The notes beneath the pieces were generated by a model, which ran no database searches, was not told the origin of the DNA, and saw nothing but the letters and a program-made list of their open reading frames with translations. Below, piece after piece: positions 29,593 through 38,580 of a stretch of DNA of 45,400 nt. How positions within the stretch are numbered: the first letter of the stretch is position 1; each line of letters opens with the position of its first letter. This DNA comes from Promethearchaeota archaeon (GTDB lineage Archaea; Asgardarchaeota; Lokiarchaeia; Sigyniarchaeales; SOKP01): positions 1 to 45,400 of the forward strand of contig JALGVJ010000041.1 of assembly GCA_029838195.1 (NCBI GenBank). The letters run 5' to 3'. Made by a program: the position numbers and the translations under genes.

Positions 29593-30974
29593 ATTTGAAT
29601 AAAACTAATAATATCATAGAATTCGAGATAAATCAAGAAGATATTAAGGATCCCTATTTCACATTAGGAGAAATTGCTCGTGAGCTTAATTATTATTTTT
29701 TTATTAGCAATAATAGAGAGGAAAAATATAATATTATAATAAAAAACATTCCTGTTTTTATTAATTGGATTATAAAATCAAGGACCAATTTTGAATATTT
29801 ATTAAAATTATATCAGTTCTTAGATAAAAGATTTAAAGTTTATTTACCACAAAAAAAAATAAGAAATATAAAGAACATTTTAAATAATTATAATAGAAAC
29901 CGTATAGATTTAGATAATGACAAGATCCTTTATTATAAAAAGATCCTTAAGCTATATCAAAGAATAAACAAGAAGTTCAAAAAATTAAAGGTTTTTTTTG
30001 ATAAAAAAGAAAATTATAGGGAGATTAAATATTCTTCTTTAGCTGATTTATATTTTTTACAAGGTTTTGATAATTTTTCCTTAAAAGGAGAAGATACCTT
30101 TTTAAATAAATGGATTGAAGGAACCATTTTAAATGATAATATTTCATATAAAATCGCATTTATTTTGGGAAGATATTATTATAGAGTAGCAGAAAATGAA
30201 ATCAAATTAGTTAAAAATCTTGGCTTATCAAAAAAAATAGTTTCTTGGCTGAAGAAAATTCAAATTGAGAATTTTATAACATTATTCCGAGAGATTACCA
30301 TATCTTATTTTCATTTATTACGGAAAAGGCAAGATTTAAATAATCCTAAAGAAAGTGAAAAATCTAATCCACTTAAATTAGATCATTTGATACGATATAG
30401 AAGAATAATTGAAAAACTCTTAGATGTTTTCTATTTCGAAAGCGAAACAACAATTAACAATAATAATATTAATAATAAAATGATACAATTTTGTTTCATG
30501 AGCGGGTTTTTAGTGAGGAATTCTCCCATAAAAAAATCCATGAGTACTTATAAGAAGCTTAATTTCCCTCAAAAAAATGAATATACTAAATTATTATATG
30601 ATTTAGGTAAAATGGTAAGAATGATTAGTGAATATGAATTAGAAGAATTCCAATCTCATTCTTTTAAAAATATTATTAAAAAATTTCAAGATTTAAATCA
30701 TTCGAATATTTTATACATTTTATTACATGTTTCTAAAATCTTAATAAGAAATTGGTTAAAAAATGTCCAAAATATTCTTGGTAAAGGAACAAATGATGAT
30801 TTAATAAAAATAAAATATATTTATACAAAAAGGTATCATGACATTATTTATAGATTTTTACACTTAGATCAAAATAAAAAGTTTGATAAATATGCTGGAC
30901 CAATCGTTTTCATGATTGGTTTTAGTTCAATTCCAATTAAAAGTAACCAAAATTCAAAGAAGGTGAAAAAATAA
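29589..30974 (+). CDS. Unassigned helical protein between cas8b and cas7
   Basis: The product is 461 aa, highly basic and predicted almost entirely helical, with no recognisable nuclease motif. Its ATG overlaps the cas8b stop (ATGA) and its TAA is directly followed by the GTG of cas7, so it is made in step with the complex subunits. Known Csh1-type I-B operons normally go straight from cas8b to cas7 and make the small Cas11 subunit from inside cas8b. Position and helical content make this a candidate separately encoded Cas11-like subunit or a split-off Cas8b C-terminal part. At 461 aa it is larger than known Cas11 proteins. The function is inferred, not seen. Confidence 0.65.
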   Translation: MNLNKTNNIIEFEINQEDIKDPYFTLGEIARELNYYFFISNNREEKYNIIIKNIPVFINWIIKSRTNFEYLLKLYQFLDKRFKVYLPQKKIRNIKNILNNYNRNRIDLDNDKILYYKKILKLYQRINKKFKKLKVFFDKKENYREIKYSSLADLYFLQGFDNFSLKGEDTFLNKWIEGTILNDNISYKIAFILGRYYYRVAENEIKLVKNLGLSKKIVSWLKKIQIENFITLFREITISYFHLLRKRQDLNNPKESEKSNPLKLDHLIRYRRIIEKLLDVFYFESETTINNNNINNKMIQFCFMSGFLVRNSPIKKSMSTYKKLNFPQKNEYTKLLYDLGKMVRMISEYELEEFQSHSFKNIIKKFQDLNHSNILYILLHVSKILIRNWLKNVQNILGKGTNDDLIKIKYIYTKRYHDIIYRFLHLDQNKKFDKYAGPIVFMIGFSSIPIKSNQNSKKVKK

Positions 30975-31922
30975 GTGAGCGAAAAAAATGAAATAATTAA
31001 GAAAAGAAGAGAATTAGTTTTTGTCTATTCTGTCAGAGAGGCAAATCCAAATGGTGATCCAGATGATGAGAATCGCCCTCGTACAGATGATGATGGATTC
31101 GCCTTAGTTTCTGATGTGCGGCTTAAAAGGACGATTCGAGATTATTGGTTGTCGAATAACAGTGATGTGCTCGTAAAAAGAGTTTATGATGAGAAGGGGA
31201 ATATTTATGACATGAATAAGAGGATTACTTCTGTTTTAAGTGAAGATGATGCTGCCGATCGAACAAAAATTCTTGAAAAAATTCCAAAACAGTTCATAGA
31301 TGCACGATTATTTGGATTTGTTGGAACCGTGAAAGGAGCTAATTGTTCGCTAACAGGACCAGTCCAATTTAGTATTGGAAAATCTCTTAATAAGCCGAAT
31401 ATAACAACCCATACAATAACATCGGTGATGGCCGGAGCTTCAGAGAAAGGAGGATCTATAGGAGCATTCCATATATTAGATTATGCGTTGATAAGATTTC
31501 AAGGGGTGATTTGCCCTAAATTAGCAGAGATTTCTAAAATGACAAAAAATGACTTGAAAGAGCTATATGCAGGAATTTGGAAAGGAACACAGACATTAAA
31601 CACGCGATCTAAATTTAATCACGTACCCAAATTGTTATTGGCCTTTAGAAGCAAGGATGGCGAGTTCTTATGTGGTGAATTAGCTTATCAATTAGAAATT
31701 GAAGAAACAGAGGATCATAATGAAGAACCGATATTAGTGTTAGATCGTTTAATTGAACGAATTATTAATTTAGCTGATGATAATATTGAAGCAGTCGAGT
31801 ATTTAATGCAAACAGGATTTAAGTTGAAATACAATGGAAACGAATATCTTACCTTTGAAGAGTTATGGAAGCAAACCCCTTTGAAAGACAAAACTAGCTT
31901 AGAATTAATAGAATTATTATGA
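30975..31922 (+). CDS. cas7: Cas7 (Csh2-type), type I-B backbone
   Basis: The product is 315 aa with a GTG start immediately after the preceding TAA; AAGGTG upstream can serve as ribosome-binding site. The N-terminus has EANPNGDPDDENRPR (residues 22-36) then LVSDVRLKRTIRDYW, the diagnostic Csh2/DevR-family Cas7 motif. Several copies would coat the crRNA spacer in Cascade. The stop overlaps the cas5 start in ATGA (31919-31922). Confidence 0.96.
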   Translation: MSEKNEIIKKRRELVFVYSVREANPNGDPDDENRPRTDDDGFALVSDVRLKRTIRDYWLSNNSDVLVKRVYDEKGNIYDMNKRITSVLSEDDAADRTKILEKIPKQFIDARLFGFVGTVKGANCSLTGPVQFSIGKSLNKPNITTHTITSVMAGASEKGGSIGAFHILDYALIRFQGVICPKLAEISKMTKNDLKELYAGIWKGTQTLNTRSKFNHVPKLLLAFRSKDGEFLCGELAYQLEIEETEDHNEEPILVLDRLIERIINLADDNIEAVEYLMQTGFKLKYNGNEYLTFEELWKQTPLKDKTSLELIELL

Positions 31923-32728
31923 GGATGATGCAAGCTCTTTGTTTTGATATTAAATCACCGTTTGCTTCGTTTCGGAACCCAACAACGACGAGAGGGTTTC
32001 TTTCATTTCCGTTTCCTCCTAGAACGACACTAATGGGCCTTATTGGAGCAATTTTAGGTCTACCGAGGAATGAAATTTATTTGAATGATCATCCCTTAAA
32101 TGATATGGAAATTGCTTTAAAAGTATTAAATACACCTTTGACTATGAATTTTAGGACAAATCAACTCCAAACTGCTGAAGTTCTGACATTATATAAAAAA
32201 TTTAAAATTTTCTTACCTAAACTCTATATTAGAGGTAAATTATCTGCTGAACCTTCACCACAAAATCTAGTTTTACTTAAGGATGTTCATTATCGAGTAT
32301 TTATTAAAATCAAAAATCATCAACAAGAATTAATAGAGGAATTAGAGACTAAAATAAAAGAAAGAAAATATAGCTATCCTCCTTATTTAGGGCGGGCAAA
32401 TTACTTAGCATCTATTGATTTTATTGATAAAGTAAATTTAAAAGAATTAATAGTAGAAGATGAGTTGATTGACATTTCTACTTTATGTTCAGCTAAAGAC
32501 GTTAAAAATGTGGAATCAGGAAAATTTAGTATTATAACTAACGTACCCATGTCGTATATGACTGAAAAGATAAAAGGGGAACTCAAATTAGAACCAGGTT
32601 CATTGATAAGTATTATTTATTTTACGGAGAACATTAAAGTAATTCCAGCGAAAGAAATATATGAAATTACTTCTACTGAATGTGAGGATTTAAAAAACTT
32701 GAATATAATTTTCCTGTCTTATCAATAA
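31919..32728 (+). CDS. cas5: Cas5 (type I-B)
   Basis: The product is 269 aa. The N-terminus reads ALCFDIKSPFASFRNP and FPFPPRTTLMGLIGAILGL, the standard Cas5 opening: the RAMP strand, then the S/T-x-x-G helix after a Pro-rich loop. It binds the crRNA 5' handle in the I-B complex. It overlaps cas7 by 4 nt. ATG codons at 31919, 31925 and 31928 are all possible starts. A 91-nt gap follows, unusually long for this operon, before the HEPN-motif gene. Confidence 0.93.
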   Translation: MRMMQALCFDIKSPFASFRNPTTTRGFLSFPFPPRTTLMGLIGAILGLPRNEIYLNDHPLNDMEIALKVLNTPLTMNFRTNQLQTAEVLTLYKKFKIFLPKLYIRGKLSAEPSPQNLVLLKDVHYRVFIKIKNHQQELIEELETKIKERKYSYPPYLGRANYLASIDFIDKVNLKELIVEDELIDISTLCSAKDVKNVESGKFSIITNVPMSYMTEKIKGELKLEPGSLISIIYFTENIKVIPAKEIYEITSTECEDLKNLNIIFLSYQ

Positions 32729-32819
32729 TTTTTATTTTTATCTTTAATAATTTTTAAGATCAACTATAAATTTCTTGAATTAACTGAAAATACCAATAAT
32801 TTAATGGTTTATTTATTAA

Positions 32820-33734
32820 ATGGTGGAAGAAATAAACACGGATTATATTGGTATTATTTTTCGGGATGATACAAGTTATGTTATTTTTAATTTTATAGAT
32901 CTTTGGCATTATTTAGAGTCTATATTTGAAGAAAATAACATTATAATTGAGAAGAATGAATTTGAAAATTTAAAGAAAGAAATTGTCTCTAATATTGATT
33001 CAAGTATTAAATGTTATTACGAGAATAGAGAATTTTATATAGTAAAAGATATCCTTGAGATAAAAACAATAGCATTATATTATGATGAGGATATAAATCT
33101 AGAGGATTATGAAGATGATCTTAGTGATTTTAATTTTGATGATTATTTGTTAGAAGATAATGGCCCAATAATTATTGATTATATTACTTGTTTTAATGAT
33201 AATGTCTTATATATTTATTCGAAAAAAAATAAGTACCAACCAATTGATGATGATTATAATCACTTAATAATTAAATTACCTTCTATTATTTCTTCGGAAT
33301 TTCAAATCCAAAATTATTGCCACATTTTTTGTAAATTAAGTATTTTATTTGTAATTTTTGAATATCTCATGAAGGATAATATGACCACACATATATATCA
33401 ACGATTTAATTTTAAGGACATGAAAATTAATACGATTCTGAAGCGCTTGAAGGGTAGCGTACAAATAAATAAAATTAATGATATAAAAACCGAAAAATCT
33501 CTATATTTTTCGGAAGATTATTCTCAATCGGATGTTTTTATTAATAAGTTATTAGTAAAAATATATAATATTCGTAATAAAATTTTTCATCAAGCTTATC
33601 CTAAAAATTTTACTCGACCTTCTAATTTCTCATATAAAGAGATTATAAAAATGTTTGAGATATTATGTAAAAATTATAAAGCATTTTTTGATTTTTTAGA
33701 AAAATGTGAAATGAGAGAAAATATTACAAATTAA
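32820..33734 (+). CDS. Unassigned protein with HEPN RNase motif inside the I-B operon
   Basis: The product is 304 aa. The C-terminal third is helical and contains KIYNIRNKIFHQAYP with Arg252 and His257, a textbook R-N-x3-H (R-x4-H) HEPN active site. The N-terminal two thirds (residues 1-170) look alpha/beta, with a strongly acidic stretch at about 88-115 rich in Asp and Tyr; no CARF motif was recognised there. It lies between cas5 and cas3, about 90 nt after cas5 and 43 nt before cas3, same strand. HEPN RNases are usual in type III, not among the core genes of type I-B. It could be a toxin-like effector or an abortive-infection module. I know no named family for it. Confidence 0.65.
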   Translation: MVEEINTDYIGIIFRDDTSYVIFNFIDLWHYLESIFEENNIIIEKNEFENLKKEIVSNIDSSIKCYYENREFYIVKDILEIKTIALYYDEDINLEDYEDDLSDFNFDDYLLEDNGPIIIDYITCFNDNVLYIYSKKNKYQPIDDDYNHLIIKLPSIISSEFQIQNYCHIFCKLSILFVIFEYLMKDNMTTHIYQRFNFKDMKINTILKRLKGSVQINKINDIKTEKSLYFSEDYSQSDVFINKLLVKIYNIRNKIFHQAYPKNFTRPSNFSYKEIIKMFEILCKNYKAFFDFLEKCEMRENITN

Positions 33735-33777
33735 TTAGACTAAAGAATAAAGGAAATCATAAAAAAGGAAGAAAAGA

Positions 33778-36612
33778 ATGATTGAAATGCAAAATGCTGC
33801 AGATGTATTATTTAGAATTTTTGAAGACAATAATGAATATCCTAGCTTAGCAACCAAAAGATTGGAATGTGAACACCCAGAATTAATATATCATATCAAT
33901 AGGATGTTAGAAATATATTTTAAATTTAAAGATAAATTATGCCCGGCTAGTTCAAATGAGAATTTTCGATTTTTTCTTGACTTAATTATCAAGATCGCAA
34001 TAATTTTTCATGATTTGGGAAAATTGAATTGTTTTTTTCAATGGAAAATGGCAAGGAATACAAACAGGATTGAGGTGAATGCGGGAGAATTTATTGAAAT
34101 TAAGAAAACGTGGAGTTATCATACAGAATTATCCGCTCTGATGGCGTGGTGTTTCATTAATTATTTAAAAGGAAAAGTCGGCATTCTAAAACCTCAAGAT
34201 TCCAAGGACCTTGATGAAAAAATGAATATTTTAATTGAATATTTGGATATTATTATAGTTAATTCTATTTTAACACATCATTCTTCCTTAGGGAATATAG
34301 AAGATTTGAGTCGATTTAAAAACTTAAAGCAAAGCACCTATAAATCTTATTATTCAATTCTCGTAAGGTCTTATTTCATGTATATAAAGAAAAGCTTACC
34401 ACATTTGATTACTCACCTAACTAAAAAATGGCAAAATAATGAGAAGTTCTGTAACAAGAATCATGCATCTTTTAAAAGAAATTTCGATTTCTTAGAGAAT
34501 CTTATTAATTTTGTTAATGAATTTTCATATGCAATAAATTATTTAAGTGCAAATCCCTTAAAAATTTTGGAAGATTTTAAGGGCGCTTTAATAAGAGAAA
34601 AATTTGATAAAATATTAAAAAAAGAAAAGAAGGAAAGGAAAATTATTTTATTTTTCCTTATCATCCATCTCAGTTCTGTTTTAACACACCTTGATAAATG
34701 GGAAGCAACAACATCAAGAACGAATAATGATTATTTTAAAAGCTTAGAATTTGAATCTCCTTTAATAAATACTGATATTAGGGGAAATCCTATTAAGATA
34801 ATTTCAGAATACTTAATGATTAAGAAAAGTAAAAGAGAAGAACCGTACCCATTAGATGCCATACGCGACCTTTTTTCTGATCACATCATAAATGAAGCTC
34901 AACACATTGAATTAAATAAGATTTATACGCTTACAGCACCTTGTGGTATTGGTAAAACGTTAGCCCTCTTAAATCTTGCATTTAATTTAAGGAGGAAATT
35001 TTTTCAAAAATATCAGTATTATCCGAGAATCATTTATGCTCTGCCATTTATCTCTATCTGCGATCAATTAGAAAAAGAAATTCAACAAATCTTTAAATGT
35101 CAATCTCAAACTAATATTTTAACCATTCATCATTATTTATCAGATTTAGACAAAAACACCTCTTTACAAGATGAGGAGGAGTATGTACCAATCCAAGATT
35201 TTAAAACGCTAAATACCTATGAAATAAAGAATTGGTTCTCAGAAATTATCGTAACTACGACCATTAAACTTTTTAACACCTTATTTACCTTTAATAAAAA
35301 AAATCTCATGAGATTTCATAAATTAGCGAATACAATAATTATAATTGATGAATATCATAGTATTCCTAAAAAATATCACGAATTAGTGAGGTGTTGTTTA
35401 TTACTTTTAACACGATTGTTTAATATGACTTTCATATTAGCAACTGCTACTACAGCAGGTTTATTTTTAGAAAAAGATCCATTAATTGAGCTGACATCTG
35501 GTATTTCTGAGAAATTTAATCCTATTAATCGTTATAAATTAAGATTCCATAATTCCAAAAAGATTTCTGATGGAAAGATACAATTTTGTAATGAAATTGG
35601 TTTAGAGGAGGCAAAAGAATTTTGTAGAAAAAGTTGTGAACAAAATCTCGATAAAAGTATTATGATTGTAATGAATACCCGAAAAAATGCGAAAGAAATA
35701 TATGATTACTTGGTTAATCAATGTAATCTTAATAGACCCATTTGCCATCTCTCAGCTAATTTAATTCCTTATCATCGAAAAAAAATTTTAGAAAAAATAG
35801 AGAAAATATTAAATAATTCTTCAAAAAAGAGAGAAGAGAATATAAAAACAAATATCGTTTTGGTCACTACTCAATTAATAGAAGCGGGAATTGATATTAG
35901 TTTTCAAAAAATCATTAGAGACTTAGGACCTCTTTATTCCATAGTACAAGTGGCTGGACGGTGCAATAGAAACATGGAAATAAAAGATATTGATAAGCTT
36001 CCTATTATTGACATTATAAATATTGAAAACAGTTTTAATAAGGTGTATGACCCTATTGATATTGATTCCGTTAAGATATTTCTCGAAAAACTACAAACAA
36101 AATATCATGATGAGTCAATAATGAAACATCCCGAATCAAAACCATCCGATCCTATGCTATCTCAAGGAACTTATATCGAAATTAATGAAAAACAAGTAAG
36201 AGAACAATTTATTGAATATCCTAAGATATTAAATGATAGAAAAATTCGAGAAGATGATTGCTATGAAAATGTTCTAAAAATGAATTTTAAACATCTTACT
36301 AAGAATTTCAAATTAATTAAAGAATTAGTGGACATTCCCATTATAGTGATTCCTGCATTTAAAAATTCTACGGATCCTATGATAAAGGAAATTCCTAAAT
36401 TAATCACTGATTTAAAGCAAGAACGGAGAAATGATTTTCCAAGAAAGCTTTATTCGTTTATGACAGATATTTATAAGAGCCAAAAAAGCAAAATTAAAAC
36501 TCCGCCTTTTGAACGAATTACAAATAATGGAATGGAATATTATATCCTTGATTTAAATAATCCCGCTGCTAAAAAATATTATGATAAAAAATTGGGACTT
36601 ATAATAGAATAA
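33778..36612 (+). CDS. cas3: Cas3 helicase-nuclease with N-terminal HD domain
   Basis: The product is 944 aa. The HD nuclease at the N-terminus has IFHDLGKLN (His78-Asp79), WSYHTELSALMAW and LTHHSS. The helicase has a Walker A motif APCGIGKT (387-394), IIDEYHSIPKKY (DEYH at 524-527), ATATT as motif III, TTQLIEAGIDI as motif V and QVAGRCNRN as motif VI. It should be recruited by the I-B complex to unwind and degrade target DNA. ATG 33778 has an AAGGAAGA ribosome-binding site. It is the last gene of the I-B operon; the next gene converges on it with an 18-nt gap. Confidence 0.96.
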   Translation: MIEMQNAADVLFRIFEDNNEYPSLATKRLECEHPELIYHINRMLEIYFKFKDKLCPASSNENFRFFLDLIIKIAIIFHDLGKLNCFFQWKMARNTNRIEVNAGEFIEIKKTWSYHTELSALMAWCFINYLKGKVGILKPQDSKDLDEKMNILIEYLDIIIVNSILTHHSSLGNIEDLSRFKNLKQSTYKSYYSILVRSYFMYIKKSLPHLITHLTKKWQNNEKFCNKNHASFKRNFDFLENLINFVNEFSYAINYLSANPLKILEDFKGALIREKFDKILKKEKKERKIILFFLIIHLSSVLTHLDKWEATTSRTNNDYFKSLEFESPLINTDIRGNPIKIISEYLMIKKSKREEPYPLDAIRDLFSDHIINEAQHIELNKIYTLTAPCGIGKTLALLNLAFNLRRKFFQKYQYYPRIIYALPFISICDQLEKEIQQIFKCQSQTNILTIHHYLSDLDKNTSLQDEEEYVPIQDFKTLNTYEIKNWFSEIIVTTTIKLFNTLFTFNKKNLMRFHKLANTIIIIDEYHSIPKKYHELVRCCLLLLTRLFNMTFILATATTAGLFLEKDPLIELTSGISEKFNPINRYKLRFHNSKKISDGKIQFCNEIGLEEAKEFCRKSCEQNLDKSIMIVMNTRKNAKEIYDYLVNQCNLNRPICHLSANLIPYHRKKILEKIEKILNNSSKKREENIKTNIVLVTTQLIEAGIDISFQKIIRDLGPLYSIVQVAGRCNRNMEIKDIDKLPIIDIINIENSFNKVYDPIDIDSVKIFLEKLQTKYHDESIMKHPESKPSDPMLSQGTYIEINEKQVREQFIEYPKILNDRKIREDDCYENVLKMNFKHLTKNFKLIKELVDIPIIVIPAFKNSTDPMIKEIPKLITDLKQERRNDFPRKLYSFMTDIYKSQKSKIKTPPFERITNNGMEYYILDLNNPAAKKYYDKKLGLIIE

Positions 36613-36630
36613 GTATCCTTGGATAAAGTG

Positions 36631-37458
36631 TTATATTAAATATTTAAAAATTTCCAAAATTATTTTTCCTCTCTCCGTAATATATATTTTTTTATTTCTT
36701 TTTTCCTTAGAAATGCTAATATAACCAAGAAGTTGTTCCAAAGGTTGTAAAAGGGATTGATTGATTTTCATGTAATAGCTTGCACGACGTTTTCTTGGGT
36801 CGGCGTGTTTTTTTTCGAGTTTCAGAATATTTTTTTCGATTAATAAATCGATTAAATTTTTCTTATAGATAAACTTTTGAGGAGGTAAAGTAATTTTATC
36901 CTTATATTTCTCATGGATGGCTTCTTCAATGATCTTGAGTGTTTTGATAAATAATTCTTTGGGTTTTTGTAAGGGGAATAAGTTAGGTTCAATTATTATC
37001 ATTTGCCCTTCATGACGGGGGCCTTCTGGAGTAGGAGAATATTTAGTGGAAAAAACATAAATAATCTTACAATTCCATAATCTTGCTGCCTCAGCGGCGG
37101 CTAATGCCGTTATATTAGAGCCCGTTCCAGCGTTCATGATGATTTCGCAATTTGAATTTAGGGCTCGCTCTTTTTTAATGATTTTAGATAATTCTTGTAA
37201 AATCTCAATGTAATCCGTGTAGTCAAGGGGATTCTGGATAATTTCTAGGGAAGGGAGCTTTTCCTTTAAAATCTTACAATTTTTATGAAAAAAATCCATG
37301 TGTTCATCAGTTTGTCCCGTAGCTTTAATATTGGCTGTAAAATAATAGAATTTTTGAGGAGGGTTATTTAAAATGGGTGCAATAATCCGTTTATCTTCTT
37401 TACAATTAAAAGCGATGTGAATTTTTTCTGAAATGGCATTGGGATTTAATGTGGTCAT
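36631..37458 (-). CDS. CARF / winged-helix regulator (DUF6293-like)
   Basis: The product is 275 aa. The N-terminal Rossmann-like half has HIAFNCKEDKRIIAPIL and IIMNAGTGSNITALAAAEAA, where NAGTGSN (109-115) matches the ligand loop of CARF domains. The C-terminal half has a winged helix ending ISKEKRNKKIYITERGKIIL. This architecture is that of DUF6293/Csa3-like archaeal regulators. It may sense cyclic oligoadenylate and control cas or array transcription. It is divergent from the second cas6, with a shared 184-nt promoter region, and convergent with cas3. Exact family and ligand are inferred. Confidence 0.75.
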   Translation of the reverse strand: MTTLNPNAISEKIHIAFNCKEDKRIIAPILNNPPQKFYYFTANIKATGQTDEHMDFFHKNCKILKEKLPSLEIIQNPLDYTDYIEILQELSKIIKKERALNSNCEIIMNAGTGSNITALAAAEAARLWNCKIIYVFSTKYSPTPEGPRHEGQMIIIEPNLFPLQKPKELFIKTLKIIEEAIHEKYKDKITLPPQKFIYKKNLIDLLIEKNILKLEKKHADPRKRRASYYMKINQSLLQPLEQLLGYISISKEKRNKKIYITERGKIILEIFKYLI

Positions 37459-37642
37459 GGTTCCGATATTTTATCGCAAGGAAGGAATTTTTAATAATTT
37501 TGTCTATAAATTATATTGATAATAAAATTTAAATGAGAGAGAAAAATTAAATTTAAAGGATAAAGTGCAAGTATGAAAAAAATTAATTATGAAATAAAAT
37601 CGATGGTTAATTCATAGATCAAAAAGACAAAAAAAAATAGGT

Positions 37643-38506
37643 GTGTTTATCACGATTGTTCTTACCTTTGAATTATATCCTGAAAATGGGCACATACGTC
37701 CTTATGAAGTGCCTTTTGGATATGTTTTTAGGGGCGTGCTCATGAAATGGTTGAGCGATTGCAAGCCCGAATTAGTACATGAACTTCATGCGCATGAGCA
37801 AATCCGCCCTTATTCCATTAATTTTTTCATTTACCGCAAAATTCCAAAAATCGAGTTCAAGCTCATCACGTATCATGACTTGATTAGTGAGGTGCTTTTA
37901 AAGGATCTCATCTCAAATAATAAGTCGAAATTGTACATGGGAGAAAAATGTTATATTTTGTCTCAAATAGGATTTGAGCGCATTGACATTTCACAATTGT
38001 TGCTTTCCACACAGCCGGTAAAGGCGTTTTCCATTCGGTTCGTAACCCCAGTTTACTTTAATACAAGTTTGGGAGAATATCCCGTTCGGTTTCCCCTTCC
38101 CTCTCTTTTTTTCGGCAACTTGGCTAATATCTGGAACGCTATTAATAGCAAAGTTGCGGAAATTAATCGGGATGAATTAATAAATTGGATCAATGCCCAT
38201 GTCTATATTAGTTATTATAAAATGAAAACGGTTCAAAGAGACATAGGAAAACCAGAAAAAGTAAGTGGAGGATTAGGATCTGCTTCTTTTAATGTGCAAA
38301 AAGTTAATAAAAAATATTATGAAAAATTATTAGAGAATCAAGAATATTCATCGGAGAACTTTTCCATTCAAGAACATTATTTAGATAAGTGTCGCTGGTT
38401 AGACGCCTTATGCAAATTAGGACAATATACGAATGTAGGAGCAAATCGCACGGCAGGACTTGGAGTCATTAATTATTATCCAAGGGAATATTTTAAGGAG
38501 GTTTAA
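37643..38506 (+). CDS. cas6: Second Cas6, crRNA endoribonuclease
   Basis: The product is 287 aa from a GTG at 37643 (AGGTG directly upstream); no ATG occurs before residue 34, which is too far in. It shares PFGYVFRGVLMKWL, HELHAHEQIRPYSINFF (His49 or His51 as catalytic candidates) and the glycine loop YTNVGANRTAGLGVI with the Cas6 at 24391. It has an insertion of about 25-30 residues before the last helix (KPEKVSGGLGSASFNVQK onward). It stands alone, divergent from the CARF regulator. Base composition is a little less AT-rich than in the first copy. It may serve the I-B complex, or the two may prefer different repeat variants. Confidence 0.92.
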   Translation: MFITIVLTFELYPENGHIRPYEVPFGYVFRGVLMKWLSDCKPELVHELHAHEQIRPYSINFFIYRKIPKIEFKLITYHDLISEVLLKDLISNNKSKLYMGEKCYILSQIGFERIDISQLLLSTQPVKAFSIRFVTPVYFNTSLGEYPVRFPLPSLFFGNLANIWNAINSKVAEINRDELINWINAHVYISYYKMKTVQRDIGKPEKVSGGLGSASFNVQKVNKKYYEKLLENQEYSSENFSIQEHYLDKCRWLDALCKLGQYTNVGANRTAGLGVINYYPREYFKEV

Positions 38507-38580
38507 TGATGATGGAGTGCTTTAAGTTGCTTTCATGCTAGAAGCGGACTTTTAAAAGGTAATTCTCATGTTTGTCATTA

